Shown here: in pieces, positions 31,545 to 41,583 of the stretch
Layout of the letters: the number at the start of each line of letters is the position of its first letter
How positions within the stretch are numbered: the first letter of the stretch is position 1
NCBI RefSeq assembly: GCF_009708175.1
Contig: NZ_WMBB01000006.1
Span: 62,001 to 126,000, forward strand
Direction: 5' to 3'
Source: Nocardia aurantiaca
GTDB taxonomy: Bacteria > Actinomycetota > Actinomycetes > Mycobacteriales > Mycobacteriaceae
DNA: 64,000 nucleotides
Program-made: the position numbers and the translations under genes
Notes under the pieces: model-generated
The model's input: only the letters and a program-made list of their open reading frames with translations
Told to the model about the DNA's origin: nothing
Database searches by the model: none

Positions 31545-31601
31545 TCACAGGTCGCGATATTCGGCCCACAACCAGCCGAGAATCGCACTGAGGATGTCCA
31601 T
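31545..31601 (-). CDS. Possible small protein, 18 aa
   Basis: Minus-strand ATG at 31601 preceded by AGAGGA and GGAGGGG encodes MDILSAILGWLWAEYRDL and stops at 31545. It is a short amphipathic or membrane-inserting peptide by composition. The ribosome-binding site is strong, and the frame lies 56 nt after the DoxX stop on the same strand. Too short for statistics; no relative known to me. Confidence 0.3.
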   Translation of the reverse strand: MDILSAILGWLWAEYRDL

Positions 31602-31657
31602 GCGATCCTCTCCCCTCCGGCCGATCAATGCTGCGCAATACTAACGCGCGGATCGGA

Positions 31658-32074
31658 TCAGAGACTGAAAAGCGGTCCGGTGAGGGTCAATCCGAGATCA
31701 CCGCCGGTGTGGGCGAAGAAGGCGAACAGCATGAGTGCCGCGCCCGCCAGGGCGATGTCCTTGTTGAACTGGATCATCTCGGTCTGCTTGGCCTGCGCGT
31801 CGGTCTCCTTCCAGAAGTTGTGCATGAGGAAGGCGGTCGGCACCAGGAAGACGAACAGCAGCAACGCGCCCAGGTCGGCCCAGACGCCCAGCAGCACGCT
31901 CAGCGCGCCGGCCAGTAACAGGACGCCGGAGGCGGGCACGGCCAGCTTCGGGGCGGGCACGCCCTTGGACTGGGCGTATTGCGCCATCGGGGCACGCTGC
32001 GCGAGGTGCCCGAAACCCGAGATGAGGAACAGCAGCGCGAACAGGATCCGTCCGATCAATACCAGCACATCCAT
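31658..32074 (-). CDS. DoxX-family membrane protein
   Basis: A 138 aa protein with four predicted TM helices (about residues 3-20, 45-65, 68-88 and 105-125). GRILFALLFLISGFGHLAQ and the loop HNFWKETDAQAKQTEMIQF are typical of the DoxX family found widely in bacteria. The ATG at 32074 has AAGGAG seven nt upstream; the 15 in-frame codons upstream are dropped. Unrelated in sequence detail to the DoxX gene at 4189. Function in redox or stress membranes is only family-level knowledge. Confidence 0.8.
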   Translation of the reverse strand: MDVLVLIGRILFALLFLISGFGHLAQRAPMAQYAQSKGVPAPKLAVPASGVLLLAGALSVLLGVWADLGALLLFVFLVPTAFLMHNFWKETDAQAKQTEMIQFNKDIALAGAALMLFAFFAHTGGDLGLTLTGPLFSL

Positions 32075-32160
32075 GGCCCGCTCCTTCGATGATCGATCTG
32101 CCATTGGGTGACACGGCAACCAACTTGTCGGGCGGCGCGATTATTCCCGGACCAGTGTTC

Positions 32161-33033
32161 TCAGGATGGTAGCGAGATCTTCGCGTATTCCAGCGGAGGC
32201 ATTCCGATCTCCTTGGCGAACTCATTGGAGAAGTGCGCCTGGTCGAAGTAGCCGAGTTCGAGGGCGAGCGCGGCCAGGTCCGAGGCGCGGCCCTCGGCCA
32301 GCAGGTGCGCGCCGTCCTGGAGGCGATACCGGCGCAGCACCCACTTCGGGCCGGCGCCGACGTAGCGGCGGAACAGGCGTTGCAGGGTGCGGACCGGAAT
32401 GCCGAAACGCGCGGCGACCTGGTCGACCCGCGTCAGATCGCGATCGTGTTCCATGGCCTCGATGATCGCCAGCACCTGGCGGTACGCCTGGTCGTCGCCG
32501 TGCGATTCCTCGTCGCGCTGTGCCGCGACCAGGAAATCCTCGATCAGATCGCGGCGGATCTCGGCATCGGCCGTGGCGAGCACGGCGTCGGCCAACGTGT
32601 CGGCTGCCGGGAAGATATCGGTTGCTGGGACCGAGGTGTCGCTCAGCGCCCCGACGTCCAGCCCCGTGAACGCGCCGAAGCCGCCGGCCCGGAACTTCAC
32701 CCCGAAGGTCTCACCCTCCCCGGCCAATTCACGCCTGTACTTGGTGGTCCACACGCCGGTGACGAAGGCGCCGGTGCGCTCATGGGTGCGCTCGAAGGTC
32801 AGGTTCACGCAGGGATACGACAGCACCTCGGCCTGGAACGGCGGCTGCCCCCGCCGATCCCAGCGGACCGCCCAGTACCACTCGACATAGCGAGCCACCC
32901 GTTCGCCCGCGGCGAGGCGGGCATGGTTATTGGCCGCGTTCTGCTGACGTGGCCGCAGAATGCCCTTGGCGGTCTCCGGCGGCGGCACCGGCCGCGGCGA
33001 GAACCGGCCCCGCGCACCGTTATTGCTGGTCAT
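32161..33033 (-). CDS. AraC-family transcriptional regulator
   Basis: A 290 aa regulator. The N-terminal part (about 20-180, RPRQQNAANNHARLAAGERV through GVKFRAGGFGAFTG) is the DUF6597-type sensing domain common in actinobacterial AraC proteins. The C-terminal double helix-turn-helix includes RVDQVAARFGIPVRTLQRLF and LALELGYFDQAHFSNEF. The ATG at 33033 has AGGAG only two nt upstream, so an upstream in-frame start cannot be excluded. It is divergent from the VOC protein gene; the two starts are 56 bp apart, suggesting shared control. Confidence 0.87.
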   Translation of the reverse strand: MTSNNGARGRFSPRPVPPPETAKGILRPRQQNAANNHARLAAGERVARYVEWYWAVRWDRRGQPPFQAEVLSYPCVNLTFERTHERTGAFVTGVWTTKYRRELAGEGETFGVKFRAGGFGAFTGLDVGALSDTSVPATDIFPAADTLADAVLATADAEIRRDLIEDFLVAAQRDEESHGDDQAYRQVLAIIEAMEHDRDLTRVDQVAARFGIPVRTLQRLFRRYVGAGPKWVLRRYRLQDGAHLLAEGRASDLAALALELGYFDQAHFSNEFAKEIGMPPLEYAKISLPS

Positions 33034-33089
33034 CGCTCCTGTCGCTTTCTTACAAGACCGTCGCCGCCGCGGCAACGAGAGTCGTACCC

Positions 33090-33557
33090 ATGAGCAACGC
33101 AGTGAATCCGATTCCCGAGGGATACCACTCCATCACCTGCTTCCTGGCAGTCCCGGACGCCAATGCGGCCATCGAGTTCTACGCCATCGTCTTCGGCGCG
33201 AAGGTGCTGAGCCGCAACGATCTTCCCGACGGCCAGGCCGCGCATGCCGAACTCCTGATCGGCGACTCCACCATTCAGGTCGGCATGCCCATTCCCGACG
33301 AGGGCCTGCGCTCCCCCGCCGACGACTGGGTGCACACCAGCGTCGTCCACTACTGCCCCGATGTGGACGCCGTCTCGAAGCTGGCCTCCGAGAACGGCGC
33401 CCGCTTCGTCTCCGAGCCCCAGACCTTCGTCACCGGCGACCGCTACGGCCGCGTCATGGACCCGTTCGGCCATCGCTGGATCGTCATGACGCGAGTCGAG
33501 GACGTCTCCCGCCAGGAGGCGGAGCGCCGAGTCAACGAATGGATGGCCAAGGGCTGA
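33090..33557 (+). CDS. VOC (glyoxalase/bleomycin-resistance) family protein, PhnB-like
   Basis: A 155 aa vicinal-oxygen-chelate fold protein: TCFLAVPDANAAIEFYAIVF, then LLIGDSTIQVGMPIPDEG, and a second half ending YGRVMDPFGHRWIVMTR. The spacing fits the PhnB/YCII subgroup. These may be metal-dependent enzymes or binding proteins; the substrate is unknown. It is divergent from the AraC regulator and followed by a dispersed repeat and a hairpin. Confidence 0.83.
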   Translation: MSNAVNPIPEGYHSITCFLAVPDANAAIEFYAIVFGAKVLSRNDLPDGQAAHAELLIGDSTIQVGMPIPDEGLRSPADDWVHTSVVHYCPDVDAVSKLASENGARFVSEPQTFVTGDRYGRVMDPFGHRWIVMTRVEDVSRQEAERRVNEWMAKG

Positions 33558-33562
33558 CGTAT

Positions 33563-33637
33563 CGACTGATTCCGTGAGACGAGGGCAACTCGCCGGGTAC
33601 GTCCACAATCGGCTCGGTTCCCAGCCGCTGGCACGGG
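33563..33637 (+). repeat. Dispersed repeat, copy A
   Basis: Begins CGACTGATTCCGTGAGACGA, six bases after the VOC stop, and continues through ACTCGCCGGGTACGTCCACA and CCAGCCGCTGGCACGGG. The first 55 bases match copy D at 50 positions. Copies A and D lie in inverted orientation on either side of uvrB. Its end overlaps the left arm of a terminator-like hairpin. Confidence 0.8.
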
Positions 33638-33656
33638 TTGCCGAGTGCCAGCGGCT
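33623..33656. terminator. Bidirectional hairpin between VOC gene and uvrB
   Basis: AGCCGCTGGCAC (33623-33634) pairs perfectly with GTGCCAGCGGCT (33645-33656) around a ten-base loop. It lies between two convergent stop codons. No T-run. Confidence 0.65.
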
Positions 33657-33688
33657 CCCGGCCGCCCGCTGACGGTGCGAGGAGGCGG

Positions 33689-35857
<2,169 letters not shown>

Positions 35858-35863
35858 GTCCCC

Positions 35864-35869
35864 AGCCTA
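35864..35869 (-). promoter_or_regulatory. -10 element of uvrB, leaderless arrangement
   Basis: TAGGCT (TANNNT) ends six nt before the uvrB ATG, so transcription should begin at or next to the start codon. Confidence 0.5.
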
Positions 35870-35954
35870 GAACCCCCCACCGACAGGTTCGGGTTCCGCC
35901 TCTGCGCGCCTTCAGCGGGCAGCTGAGAGCCGTCGACGCGTGACAAACCATCAG

Positions 35955-36021
35955 GGCGGCTGAGTGCCGAACCGGTTGTGGACGTACCCGGCGAGTTACC
36001 CTCGGCTCACGAAATCAGTCG
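35955..36021 (-). repeat. Dispersed repeat, copy D
   Basis: Minus strand: CGACTGATTTCGTGAGCCGA, then ACTCGCCGGGTACGTCCACA and TTCGGCACTCAGCCGC. It is the closest match to copy A (50 of 55) and in opposite orientation, so uvrB is bracketed by inverted copies. Confidence 0.8.
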
Positions 36022-36271
36022 ACGTCCCGGGTACGGTTGCCAGAGTTTCGGGATACGGCGAACGCGTCGGCCCCTTCCTGGTTTCCCATGCCTCACACAC
36101 GATTTCGTAAACCGCCGGTAAATGTCCGAATTGACTGTTACCCCAAGGGATTTGACGCCACGTGCGCATGACGGTGTCGCGTAGATCTCAGTCCCTTCAC
36201 GACGGTTTGAATCCCGGTCGCCGGGTGTACTCTGAGCTCGCTGGTCGCACGATTCGAAAAGAGGCAGGGCG

Positions 36272-36856
36272 ATGACCGGTCTGCATACGCCACAGTGGAT
36301 TTCCACCAATGGCGCACACCCACACGGCACGATCGGCAACACTCCTCCGGTGTCCCCGCATCGCCCCAGGCTCGAATACTTCAATCTCGCGGATCTGTCA
36401 TGGACCGATTATCGCGGGTTCATACACCCCGTGGAGCGGATCCACGCCGAACCGTTCGGCCTCTATGTCGAACGGACAGTTGATAATCCGCGCTTCCACT
36501 ACGTCGAGTCCTGGCTGCTGCCGGAATTCAGTCTGCGCGCCACCGTCTATCACCTGCGGCCCGGCCACGATCGCAGCCAGACCTACTACCTCGACATCGG
36601 CGAGTACGGTCCGTGCGAGGACAGGAAGTGGCGGGCAGAGAGCCACTACCTCCACGTGGTGGCGCGCCCCGGCCAAACGCCCGAGCTCGTCGGAATCGAC
36701 GAGCTGCTGGCCGCCCACGCCGCAGGACATTTCGACACCGCACGCACCCACCTCGCCATCGAGCGCGCCGCGGCGGTGGTGGATGGCATCGCCGGTTGCG
36801 GTCACGATGTGGACCGCTGGCTCGCGGGGCAGGGCATCACGCTCAGCTGGCTGTGA
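36272..36856 (+). CDS. DUF402 family protein (first paralogue)
   Basis: A 194 aa protein of the DUF402/FomD-like fold. The domain from about residue 30 has RLEYFNLADLSWTDYRGFIH, FGLYVERT, FHYVESWLLPEFSLRATVYH and YYLDIGEYG; family members hydrolyse nucleoside or cytidylyl phosphates with divalent metal. The C-terminal part (VGIDELLAAHAAGHFDTART) is a typical extension. A 30-residue His/Pro-rich N-terminal stretch is absent in the second paralogue at 37561. The ATG at 36272 follows GGCAGGG. The natural substrate is unknown. Confidence 0.82.
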   Translation: MTGLHTPQWISTNGAHPHGTIGNTPPVSPHRPRLEYFNLADLSWTDYRGFIHPVERIHAEPFGLYVERTVDNPRFHYVESWLLPEFSLRATVYHLRPGHDRSQTYYLDIGEYGPCEDRKWRAESHYLHVVARPGQTPELVGIDELLAAHAAGHFDTARTHLAIERAAAVVDGIAGCGHDVDRWLAGQGITLSWL

Positions 36857-36866
36857 AGACGACACT

Positions 36867-36894
36867 GCCCGGTTCGCGATATTGCGAACCGGGC
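36867..36894. terminator. Bidirectional terminator
   Basis: GCCCGGTTCGC (36867-36877) and GCGAACCGGGC (36884-36894) pair perfectly around GATATT, between the convergent stops of the DUF402 and secreted-protein genes. Confidence 0.75.
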
Positions 36895-36923
36895 GAGTTC
36901 GATGGGGTCTGTCCGCCCTCCGA

Positions 36924-37349
36924 CTAGCCGGACAGGCTCGGGAACAGCCCGTTGAGGCCGCAGCCCACACTGCCGAAGCTGCTCTGCGGCGACACCTGGA
37001 CGGTGATCGACTTCGGGATGAAGGTCTGGGTGGCCGTCAGCTCATGCGAGCCGGTGGTGGTCGGGGTCCAGTTGATGGTGACCTTGTTGCTCAGCAGCGA
37101 GGGCGAGACCGGGCTGCCGGTCAGCTCGGTGCCGTTATCGGTGAACGACACCGAGGTCAGGCGGTCGACTTCGACGGTCGCGGTGAGCGTGTAGGAGCAG
37201 CCGACATTGTGGGTCGAGCCGCCGGACACTTCCAGGTTGGACGGCCACGCGCCGGCCTGCGGCGCTGCCAGGATGATGATCCCGGCCACCGCGCCGAAGG
37301 CCGTGACCCCCGTGCCAACCCGGCGGACGCGGGCTGTGTGTGCGTTCAT
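36924..37349 (-). CDS. Small secreted protein with Ig-like beta fold
   Basis: A 141 aa exported protein. The signal peptide has a basic start (NAHTARVRRVG), a hydrophobic core and a cleavage site after AGA (about residue 34). The mature part (STHNVGCSYTLTATVEVDRL, then TDNGTELTGSPV and TGSHELTATQT) looks like one immunoglobulin-like beta-sandwich with two Cys that may form a disulfide. The ATG at 37349 follows AAGGGAAG. It lies between the two DUF402 paralogues. No enzymatic motif; probably a cell-envelope or extracellular binding protein. Confidence 0.75.
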   Translation of the reverse strand: MNAHTARVRRVGTGVTAFGAVAGIIILAAPQAGAWPSNLEVSGGSTHNVGCSYTLTATVEVDRLTSVSFTDNGTELTGSPVSPSLLSNKVTINWTPTTTGSHELTATQTFIPKSITVQVSPQSSFGSVGCGLNGLFPSLSG

Positions 37350-37560
37350 GCAGTACTTCCCTTGGATCGAGACGCCCGCCCAGGCGCGGCGGGTCGTCGT
37401 GCGCGAAGAAACAGCGCAGCCGCACATTAGCGAAACGTGACCGCTTCAGATTGTGTTTTCGGAAAAATCGACCCGGTCGGCGCCGGATTCCGGCATTGCG
37501 CCGGCGACGCGGCATCCCTTCCCCTGGACGACCGCCGCCCGACACGCGATGCTGAATGGC

Positions 37561-38085
37561 ATGACTCGGGCACCCGCGGTAGATCTGCACCGACCCAAGG
37601 TGGAGTACTTCAATATCGACGAGCTCACCAATATCGACCCCAAGGGCTTCGTGCGGCAGGTGGAGCGGTACCACGTCGAGCCATGGGGGTTGTACATGGC
37701 CCGCACCTCCGACCATCCCGAGTTCCACTACATCGAATCCTGGCTGCTGCCAACGGTGTCCATCCGCGCCACCGTCTTCCACTTCACCCCCGCGCATCTG
37801 CGCGACCAGGACTATTACATCGATATCGGCACATTCATGCAGGTCGGCCCGAAGCAGTGGAAGTCCGTCGACCACTACCTGGACCTGGTAGTGCGCCAGG
37901 GCCGCGAGGTCGAGCTGCTCGACGTGGATGAATTGCTCGCCGCCCACTCCGCCGGCTACCTGACCCTGACCGAGGCTCAGGATGCGATTCGGTCGGCAAC
38001 CGCGACGATCGATGGGATCGCCGCGCACGGCCACAATTTCGAAGCCTGGCTGGCCTCGAAGGACATCAAGCTGAGCTGGATGTAG
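37561..38085 (+). CDS. DUF402 family protein (second paralogue)
   Basis: A 174 aa paralogue of the protein at 36272. Shared blocks include KVEYFNIDELTNIDPKGFVR, WGLYMART, FHYIESWLLPTVSIRATVFH, YYIDIGTFM and LDVDELLAAHSAGYLTLTEA, and both end in a LSW-aromatic/hydrophobic motif. This one lacks the His/Pro-rich N-terminus. The ATG at 37561 is given; ATG at 37549 is equally possible since no strong ribosome-binding site marks either. It is divergent from the secreted-protein gene and probably corresponds to the single DUF402 gene between coaE and uvrB in mycobacteria. Confidence 0.84.
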   Translation: MTRAPAVDLHRPKVEYFNIDELTNIDPKGFVRQVERYHVEPWGLYMARTSDHPEFHYIESWLLPTVSIRATVFHFTPAHLRDQDYYIDIGTFMQVGPKQWKSVDHYLDLVVRQGREVELLDVDELLAAHSAGYLTLTEAQDAIRSATATIDGIAAHGHNFEAWLASKDIKLSWM

Positions 38086-38123
38086 CTCCGAGAGAGACCG
38101 TCCGGGCTCGCCGACGGGTCTGC

Positions 38124-39095
38124 TCAGGCTCCGAGGATCAGATTGACCGGACGGCCCGGGTCGGCGTTCGCGTGCAGCCGCTCCCCCGCCGCGAGATCCA
38201 CGCCCATGGCGGCGATGAGCGGATCCCCCGCGGCGACCGGAGGAAAGCCGATGTCCGCCAGTCGATCCCGCAACGCGTCCGCGCTGACGCCGGCGGCGAG
38301 GGTGATGCGGATATCGATCACATCGACGGCCGGCTTGCCCGGCACGGCGGTCGCCCCGACGTGCTCGATGCCGCGGGCGTCCGCGCCGCAGGCCACGGCG
38401 AGCCGTGCGATCACGCGCCGGGCCTGCGCGGGCCACTCCGGATCCGCCTCCACCACAGGCAGTTCCGGCCGGGCGGCGGGGGTGCGGGTGCGCAGGTTGC
38501 GTTCGAAGGGGACCAGACGTTCGTCCCACAGCCGGTGTACCTCGGCGTCGATGCGGCCGTTCGCCCCATTGTTGTCGAGCAGCACGTCGGCCGCGGCCCG
38601 GCGCTGGGCGTCGGTGGCCTGTGCGGCGATGCGAGCGCGGGCGTCGGCCTCGTCGATGCCCCGAAACTCCACCAGCCGGCGCACCCGGGTTTCCTCGGCG
38701 GCGTCGACGATGACCACCAGGTTCATGAAGGGCGCGAGGCCGTTCTCGACGAGCAGCGGAATATCCTGCACCACAATGCCATCCGCGGGCGCGGCGGCGA
38801 TGAGCTCGGCGGTGCGCCTGCCGACCAGCGGGTGGGTGATGCCGTTGAGGGTGGCGCGGGCCTCGTCGGAGGCAAAGGCCTTGGCGGCCAGGGCCGGACG
38901 ATCGAGGCTGCCATCCGCGGCGAGGATGTCGTCGCCGAAGGCCGCGACCAGGGCAGCCAGGCCCTCGGTCCCTGGCGCCACCACCTCCCGCGCGATGACA
39001 TCACTGTCGACCAGCACGGCTCCGCGCTCGGTGAGAATGCGGGCCACGGTGGACTTGCCCGCGCCCATGCCTCCGGTGAGACCGATTCGCAACAT
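38124..39095 (-). CDS. coaE: Dephospho-CoA kinase fused to a shortened GrpB domain
   Basis: Phosphorylates dephospho-CoA, the last step of CoA synthesis. The kinase domain (residues 1-200) has P-loop [28 protein letters not shown] and [13 protein letters not shown]. Residues 205-323 form a GrpB/UPF0157 domain ([40 protein letters not shown]), as in mycobacterial CoaE. The latter is about 407 aa, whereas here the frame stops after [16 protein letters not shown], removing roughly the last 80 residues. No frameshifted continuation was found before the convergent DUF402 gene 38 bp away. Kinase activity should be unaffected. Confidence 0.92.
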   Translation of the reverse strand: MLRIGLTGGMGAGKSTVARILTERGAVLVDSDVIAREVVAPGTEGLAALVAAFGDDILAADGSLDRPALAAKAFASDEARATLNGITHPLVGRRTAELIAAAPADGIVVQDIPLLVENGLAPFMNLVVIVDAAEETRVRRLVEFRGIDEADARARIAAQATDAQRRAAADVLLDNNGANGRIDAEVHRLWDERLVPFERNLRTRTPAARPELPVVEADPEWPAQARRVIARLAVACGADARGIEHVGATAVPGKPAVDVIDIRITLAAGVSADALRDRLADIGFPPVAAGDPLIAAMGVDLAAGERLHANADPGRPVNLILGA

Positions 39096-39308
39096 TCGAC
39101 CAGTCTCGCATCAGCGGCGGACATCGCGCCCCTCAGGGTTACCCCCTCCGGACTGCGGTTTCACCTGCAAGTGCAGTACTTGGCCATTCCGTGATACCGA
39201 CGAGATCAATTCGCAACTTTTTCGGCCAATCCGGACCGTTTGTCGGCAACATTCCGACACGCCGGGGCGGATGTCGCGCAAAATTCGGTGACGCACACTT
39301 TTGTTCGG

Positions 39309-39334
39309 CTAAGGTTCGCCGCAGGCGATCTTAG
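39309..39334. promoter_or_regulatory. Inverted repeat upstream of the 72-aa gene
   Basis: CTAAGGTTCGCC (39309-39320) and GGCGATCTTAG (39324-39334) form an imperfect dyad, 30 nt before the small gene at 39364. It contains a TAAGGT hexamer that could be a -10 element. It does not match the 19 bp IdeR iron box. Confidence 0.4.
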
Positions 39335-39363
39335 GCCGGTAACACGCAAGAGAAGGAACATCA

Positions 39364-39582
39364 GTGGGCACCAAAGAACTCCAGACGGGTCGCCACCGCC
39401 TGGGCCTGGCGGGCACCGTGCACTGCATCGAGATCCCCGCCGTCGCAGCCGCTCTCGCCGAGCACCGGCGACCCTGGCTGACCGCGCTGCTCAGCCCGGC
39501 TCGGCACAGCCTCGCGGCCACGCGAAAACGGAAGCCCGAGACCACGGTCATGCGGCGCTGGGTGCCCGCCGCGGCCAGCTGA
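39364..39582 (+). CDS. Small protein of unknown function, 72 aa
   Basis: GTG start at 39364 with GAAGGA seven nt upstream. The frame has strong third-position GC bias (about 85% by eye), a dyad in front and a T-tailed terminator behind, all arguing that it is a real gene. The product is basic (many Arg and Lys, segment TRKRKPETTVMRRW near the end) with a central IPAVAAALAEHRRPWLTALL. I recognise no family and see no signal peptide or TM helix. It stands between coaE and the phospholipase C gene. Confidence 0.6.
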   Translation: MGTKELQTGRHRLGLAGTVHCIEIPAVAAALAEHRRPWLTALLSPARHSLAATRKRKPETTVMRRWVPAAAS

Positions 39583-39637
39583 ATCGGCACCGCCTGCCGA
39601 TCTCACCCGACCGGCTGATTCGTTCCCCCGAAACGCA

Positions 39638-39674
39638 CGGTGGCTCGGCCCTATTCGGACCGAGCCACTGTTTC
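39638..39674 (+). terminator. Rho-independent terminator
   Basis: Stem 39638-39648 with 39660-39670 (GTGGCTCGG/CCGAGCCAC core of nine pairs), followed by TTTCG. It ends the 72-aa gene and faces the convergent phospholipase C gene. Confidence 0.75.
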
Positions 39675-39727
39675 GTGCGCGCGTTACGCGATGACGCTTA
39701 GGCGATTACGTAGTGTCACCGGAAGGA

Positions 39728-41251
39728 TTACACGATCCCGCTGGGTCGACGCCGTGTACCGGGATCCTGCGTGGGCATGGCGTTCGGCGGCACCGGGTAG
39801 GGCGTACCGATCGTCGCAGTGCCCAGGGCGATGTTCGGCCCGCACTGCGCGATGGCCGCGTCCACCTTCCGATTCGCCGGGGCGAACGCGGGTTTCGTGG
39901 CGTCCGGGGCCGAGGCGAAGTCGAAGGCCGAGGTCATGTCGCCGGTCACGCCGCGCCGCCACGCGGTCAGGTTGGGCACGTCGACGCCGAAACGGCGCTC
40001 GATCAGGCGCAGCTGCGAGGTGTGGTCGAAGGTCTCCGAGGCCACCAGGCCGCCGCGGCTGTAGGGCGAGATCACGAAACACGGCACGCGATACCCCAGA
40101 CCGATCGGACCGGTGATGCCCTCGAACTTCTTGTCCACGGGCACGGTGACGTACTCACCGGGCGTGCCCGCGGGCGGGGTCGGCGGGGTGACGTGGTCGA
40201 AGAAGCCGCCGTTCTCGTCGTAGGACACGATGAGCGCGGTCTTCTCCCACACCGCGGGGTTGGAGGTCAGGATGTCGAGCACCTGCATGATGCCCACCGC
40301 GCCGAAAGCCGGTGGCAGCGCGGGGTGTTCGCAGTTCAGCAGCGGGGGGATCACCCAGGACACCGCGGGCAGCGTGCCGGCGGCCACATCGGCGGCGAAG
40401 TCCTTCGGATACTCCGGGGCCTTACCGCGCCGCGCCAGCTCGGAGTTCGGGTCGGCGGCCTGCTTGAAGCAGCCCATCATGCCGTCCAGGATCACCGAGG
40501 ACAGCGGGCCGACGTCACGATTGTTGTAGATCTTCCAGCTGACGCCCGCCTCGGAGAGGTTTTCCGGCATGGTGCGCCAGCTGTAGGCGTTCTGCGGGAT
40601 GAGGGTCGGGGTCTCCAGCAGCGGGCCGCCGTGCTGACCGTCCGGATCGATGGTGGCCGAGACCCAGTACAGGCGGTTGGGGTCGGTCGGACCGAGCACC
40701 GAGCAGTGGTAGCTGTCGCACAGGGTGAAGGCATTGGCCAGGTCCCAGTGCACGGGGACGTCGTCCTGGGTGTAGTAACCCATTGCGGCAGGGCCGTTTC
40801 CGGCGCCGACGGAGGCGATGGACATGGGCATCCAGCCGTCATTGCGGCCGTTGTTCCACGCCTTGTGCATGGCCGCCCAGCTGTGGTCCGGATCGTTGAT
40901 GCATTCGCCGTCGAGGGTCGCGCCGCGGGTGGTGTCGAGCCGGAAGGGGTTGAGGAAACCGTCGGCGGTGGGACCAACGCCGGGCGCGTAGCCGTACTGG
41001 TTCCAGGCCGGGGACGGATCGTCGAAGCCGCGCACGCCGGACATGGCGCCGAAGTAGTGGTCGAAGGAGCGGTTCTCCTGCATGAGCAGCACGATGTGCT
41101 CGATGTCGCCGAGCCCGCCCATGCCCGCCGGATCGGCGGCGTAGGCGCGCTCGATGATCGGCCCGGCCAATGAGGCCAGCGAGGCCGCACCGCCCGCGGC
41201 CATGGCTTTCGCCAGAAAATCGCGCCTGTTGATTCCGGCGAACACGCCCAT
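39728..41251 (-). CDS. plcA: Tat-exported phospholipase C (phosphoesterase family)
   Basis: A 507 aa secreted phospholipase C of the bacterial PLC_Bac/phosphoesterase family, which cleaves phosphatidylcholine or sphingomyelin outside the cell. The N-terminus has a twin-arginine signal [10 protein letters not shown] and a hydrophobic stretch to about residue 38. The active region begins [19 protein letters not shown] (metal/nucleophile region), with later [23 protein letters not shown] and a C-terminal SPYSRGG. The ATG at 41251 is used because longer readings lose the Tat motif position. Mycobacterial homologues are virulence factors; which paralogue letter applies cannot be decided. Confidence 0.9.
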   Translation of the reverse strand: MGVFAGINRRDFLAKAMAAGGAASLASLAGPIIERAYAADPAGMGGLGDIEHIVLLMQENRSFDHYFGAMSGVRGFDDPSPAWNQYGYAPGVGPTADGFLNPFRLDTTRGATLDGECINDPDHSWAAMHKAWNNGRNDGWMPMSIASVGAGNGPAAMGYYTQDDVPVHWDLANAFTLCDSYHCSVLGPTDPNRLYWVSATIDPDGQHGGPLLETPTLIPQNAYSWRTMPENLSEAGVSWKIYNNRDVGPLSSVILDGMMGCFKQAADPNSELARRGKAPEYPKDFAADVAAGTLPAVSWVIPPLLNCEHPALPPAFGAVGIMQVLDILTSNPAVWEKTALIVSYDENGGFFDHVTPPTPPAGTPGEYVTVPVDKKFEGITGPIGLGYRVPCFVISPYSRGGLVASETFDHTSQLRLIERRFGVDVPNLTAWRRGVTGDMTSAFDFASAPDATKPAFAPANRKVDAAIAQCGPNIALGTATIGTPYPVPPNAMPTQDPGTRRRPSGIV

Positions 41252-41583
41252 GCTCCGGTAGTGCCTTCCCGCTAGGAGTGACTGAATCGAACGCGCCGAA
41301 CATATCCGGTCGCGCGTCCAGTTCGCATCCAACCCTCGAATAGTGACGGCTCAGCGAACCATTCGTAACCGTACTGGGTCCAGTAGCGGATTCATGACAT
41401 GACTTGCACGTCATCGCGAGCGCGACCCAGGCTGGGCAGCGATATCCGATGCCTCACCGATATCTGACACCTCACGCCACCGGCACGTGAACACTCGAGC
41501 CGGACAGCCCGACAGGAAAGCCCCCCGGGTCTGATTGGACCCGGGGGGCTTCCTTGCGTGCTTATCCCGTCAGGGAACGCGAA
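41252..41583. other. 332 bp region between phospholipase C and rpsA
   Basis: Contains the rpsA terminator (41518-41551) and, nearer 41252-41420, presumed promoter sequence for the phospholipase gene. No gene or further repeat seen. Confidence 0.6.
41518..41551 (-). terminator. Strong terminator after rpsA
   Basis: Fourteen perfect pairs (AAGCCCCCCGGGTC at 41518-41531 with 41538-41551) around a six-base loop, 33 nt after the rpsA stop, followed on the transcript strand by TTCCTGT. Confidence 0.85.

Larger units (their letters stand above)
31201..31657. other. 457 bp intergenic region with hairpin and possible short ORF
   Basis: Between the USP start and the DoxX stop. It contains a perfect 12-pair hairpin (31488-31517) and a possible 18-codon minus-strand gene (31545-31601). 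Promoter elements for USP must lie near 31201-31300. I saw no DosR-type box here. Confidence 0.6.
35858..36271. other. 414 bp divergent region between uvrB and DUF402 gene
   Basis: Holds the uvrB -10 element, repeat copy D (35955-36021), and a possible promoter for the DUF402 gene near 36210-36235 (TTGAAT, 15 bp, TACTCT). No SOS/LexA-type GAAC-N4-GTTC box was found. The stretch 36022-36200 shows nothing I can name. Confidence 0.55.

Noticed and set aside
35858..35930. LexA/SOS box upstream of uvrB
   Set aside because: GAACCCC and GGTTC are present but not in the GAAC-N4-GTTC spacing.
39309..39334. IdeR iron box
   Set aside because: The dyad CTAAGGTTCGCC/GGCGATCTTAG lacks the TTAGGTTAGGCTAACCTAA pattern.
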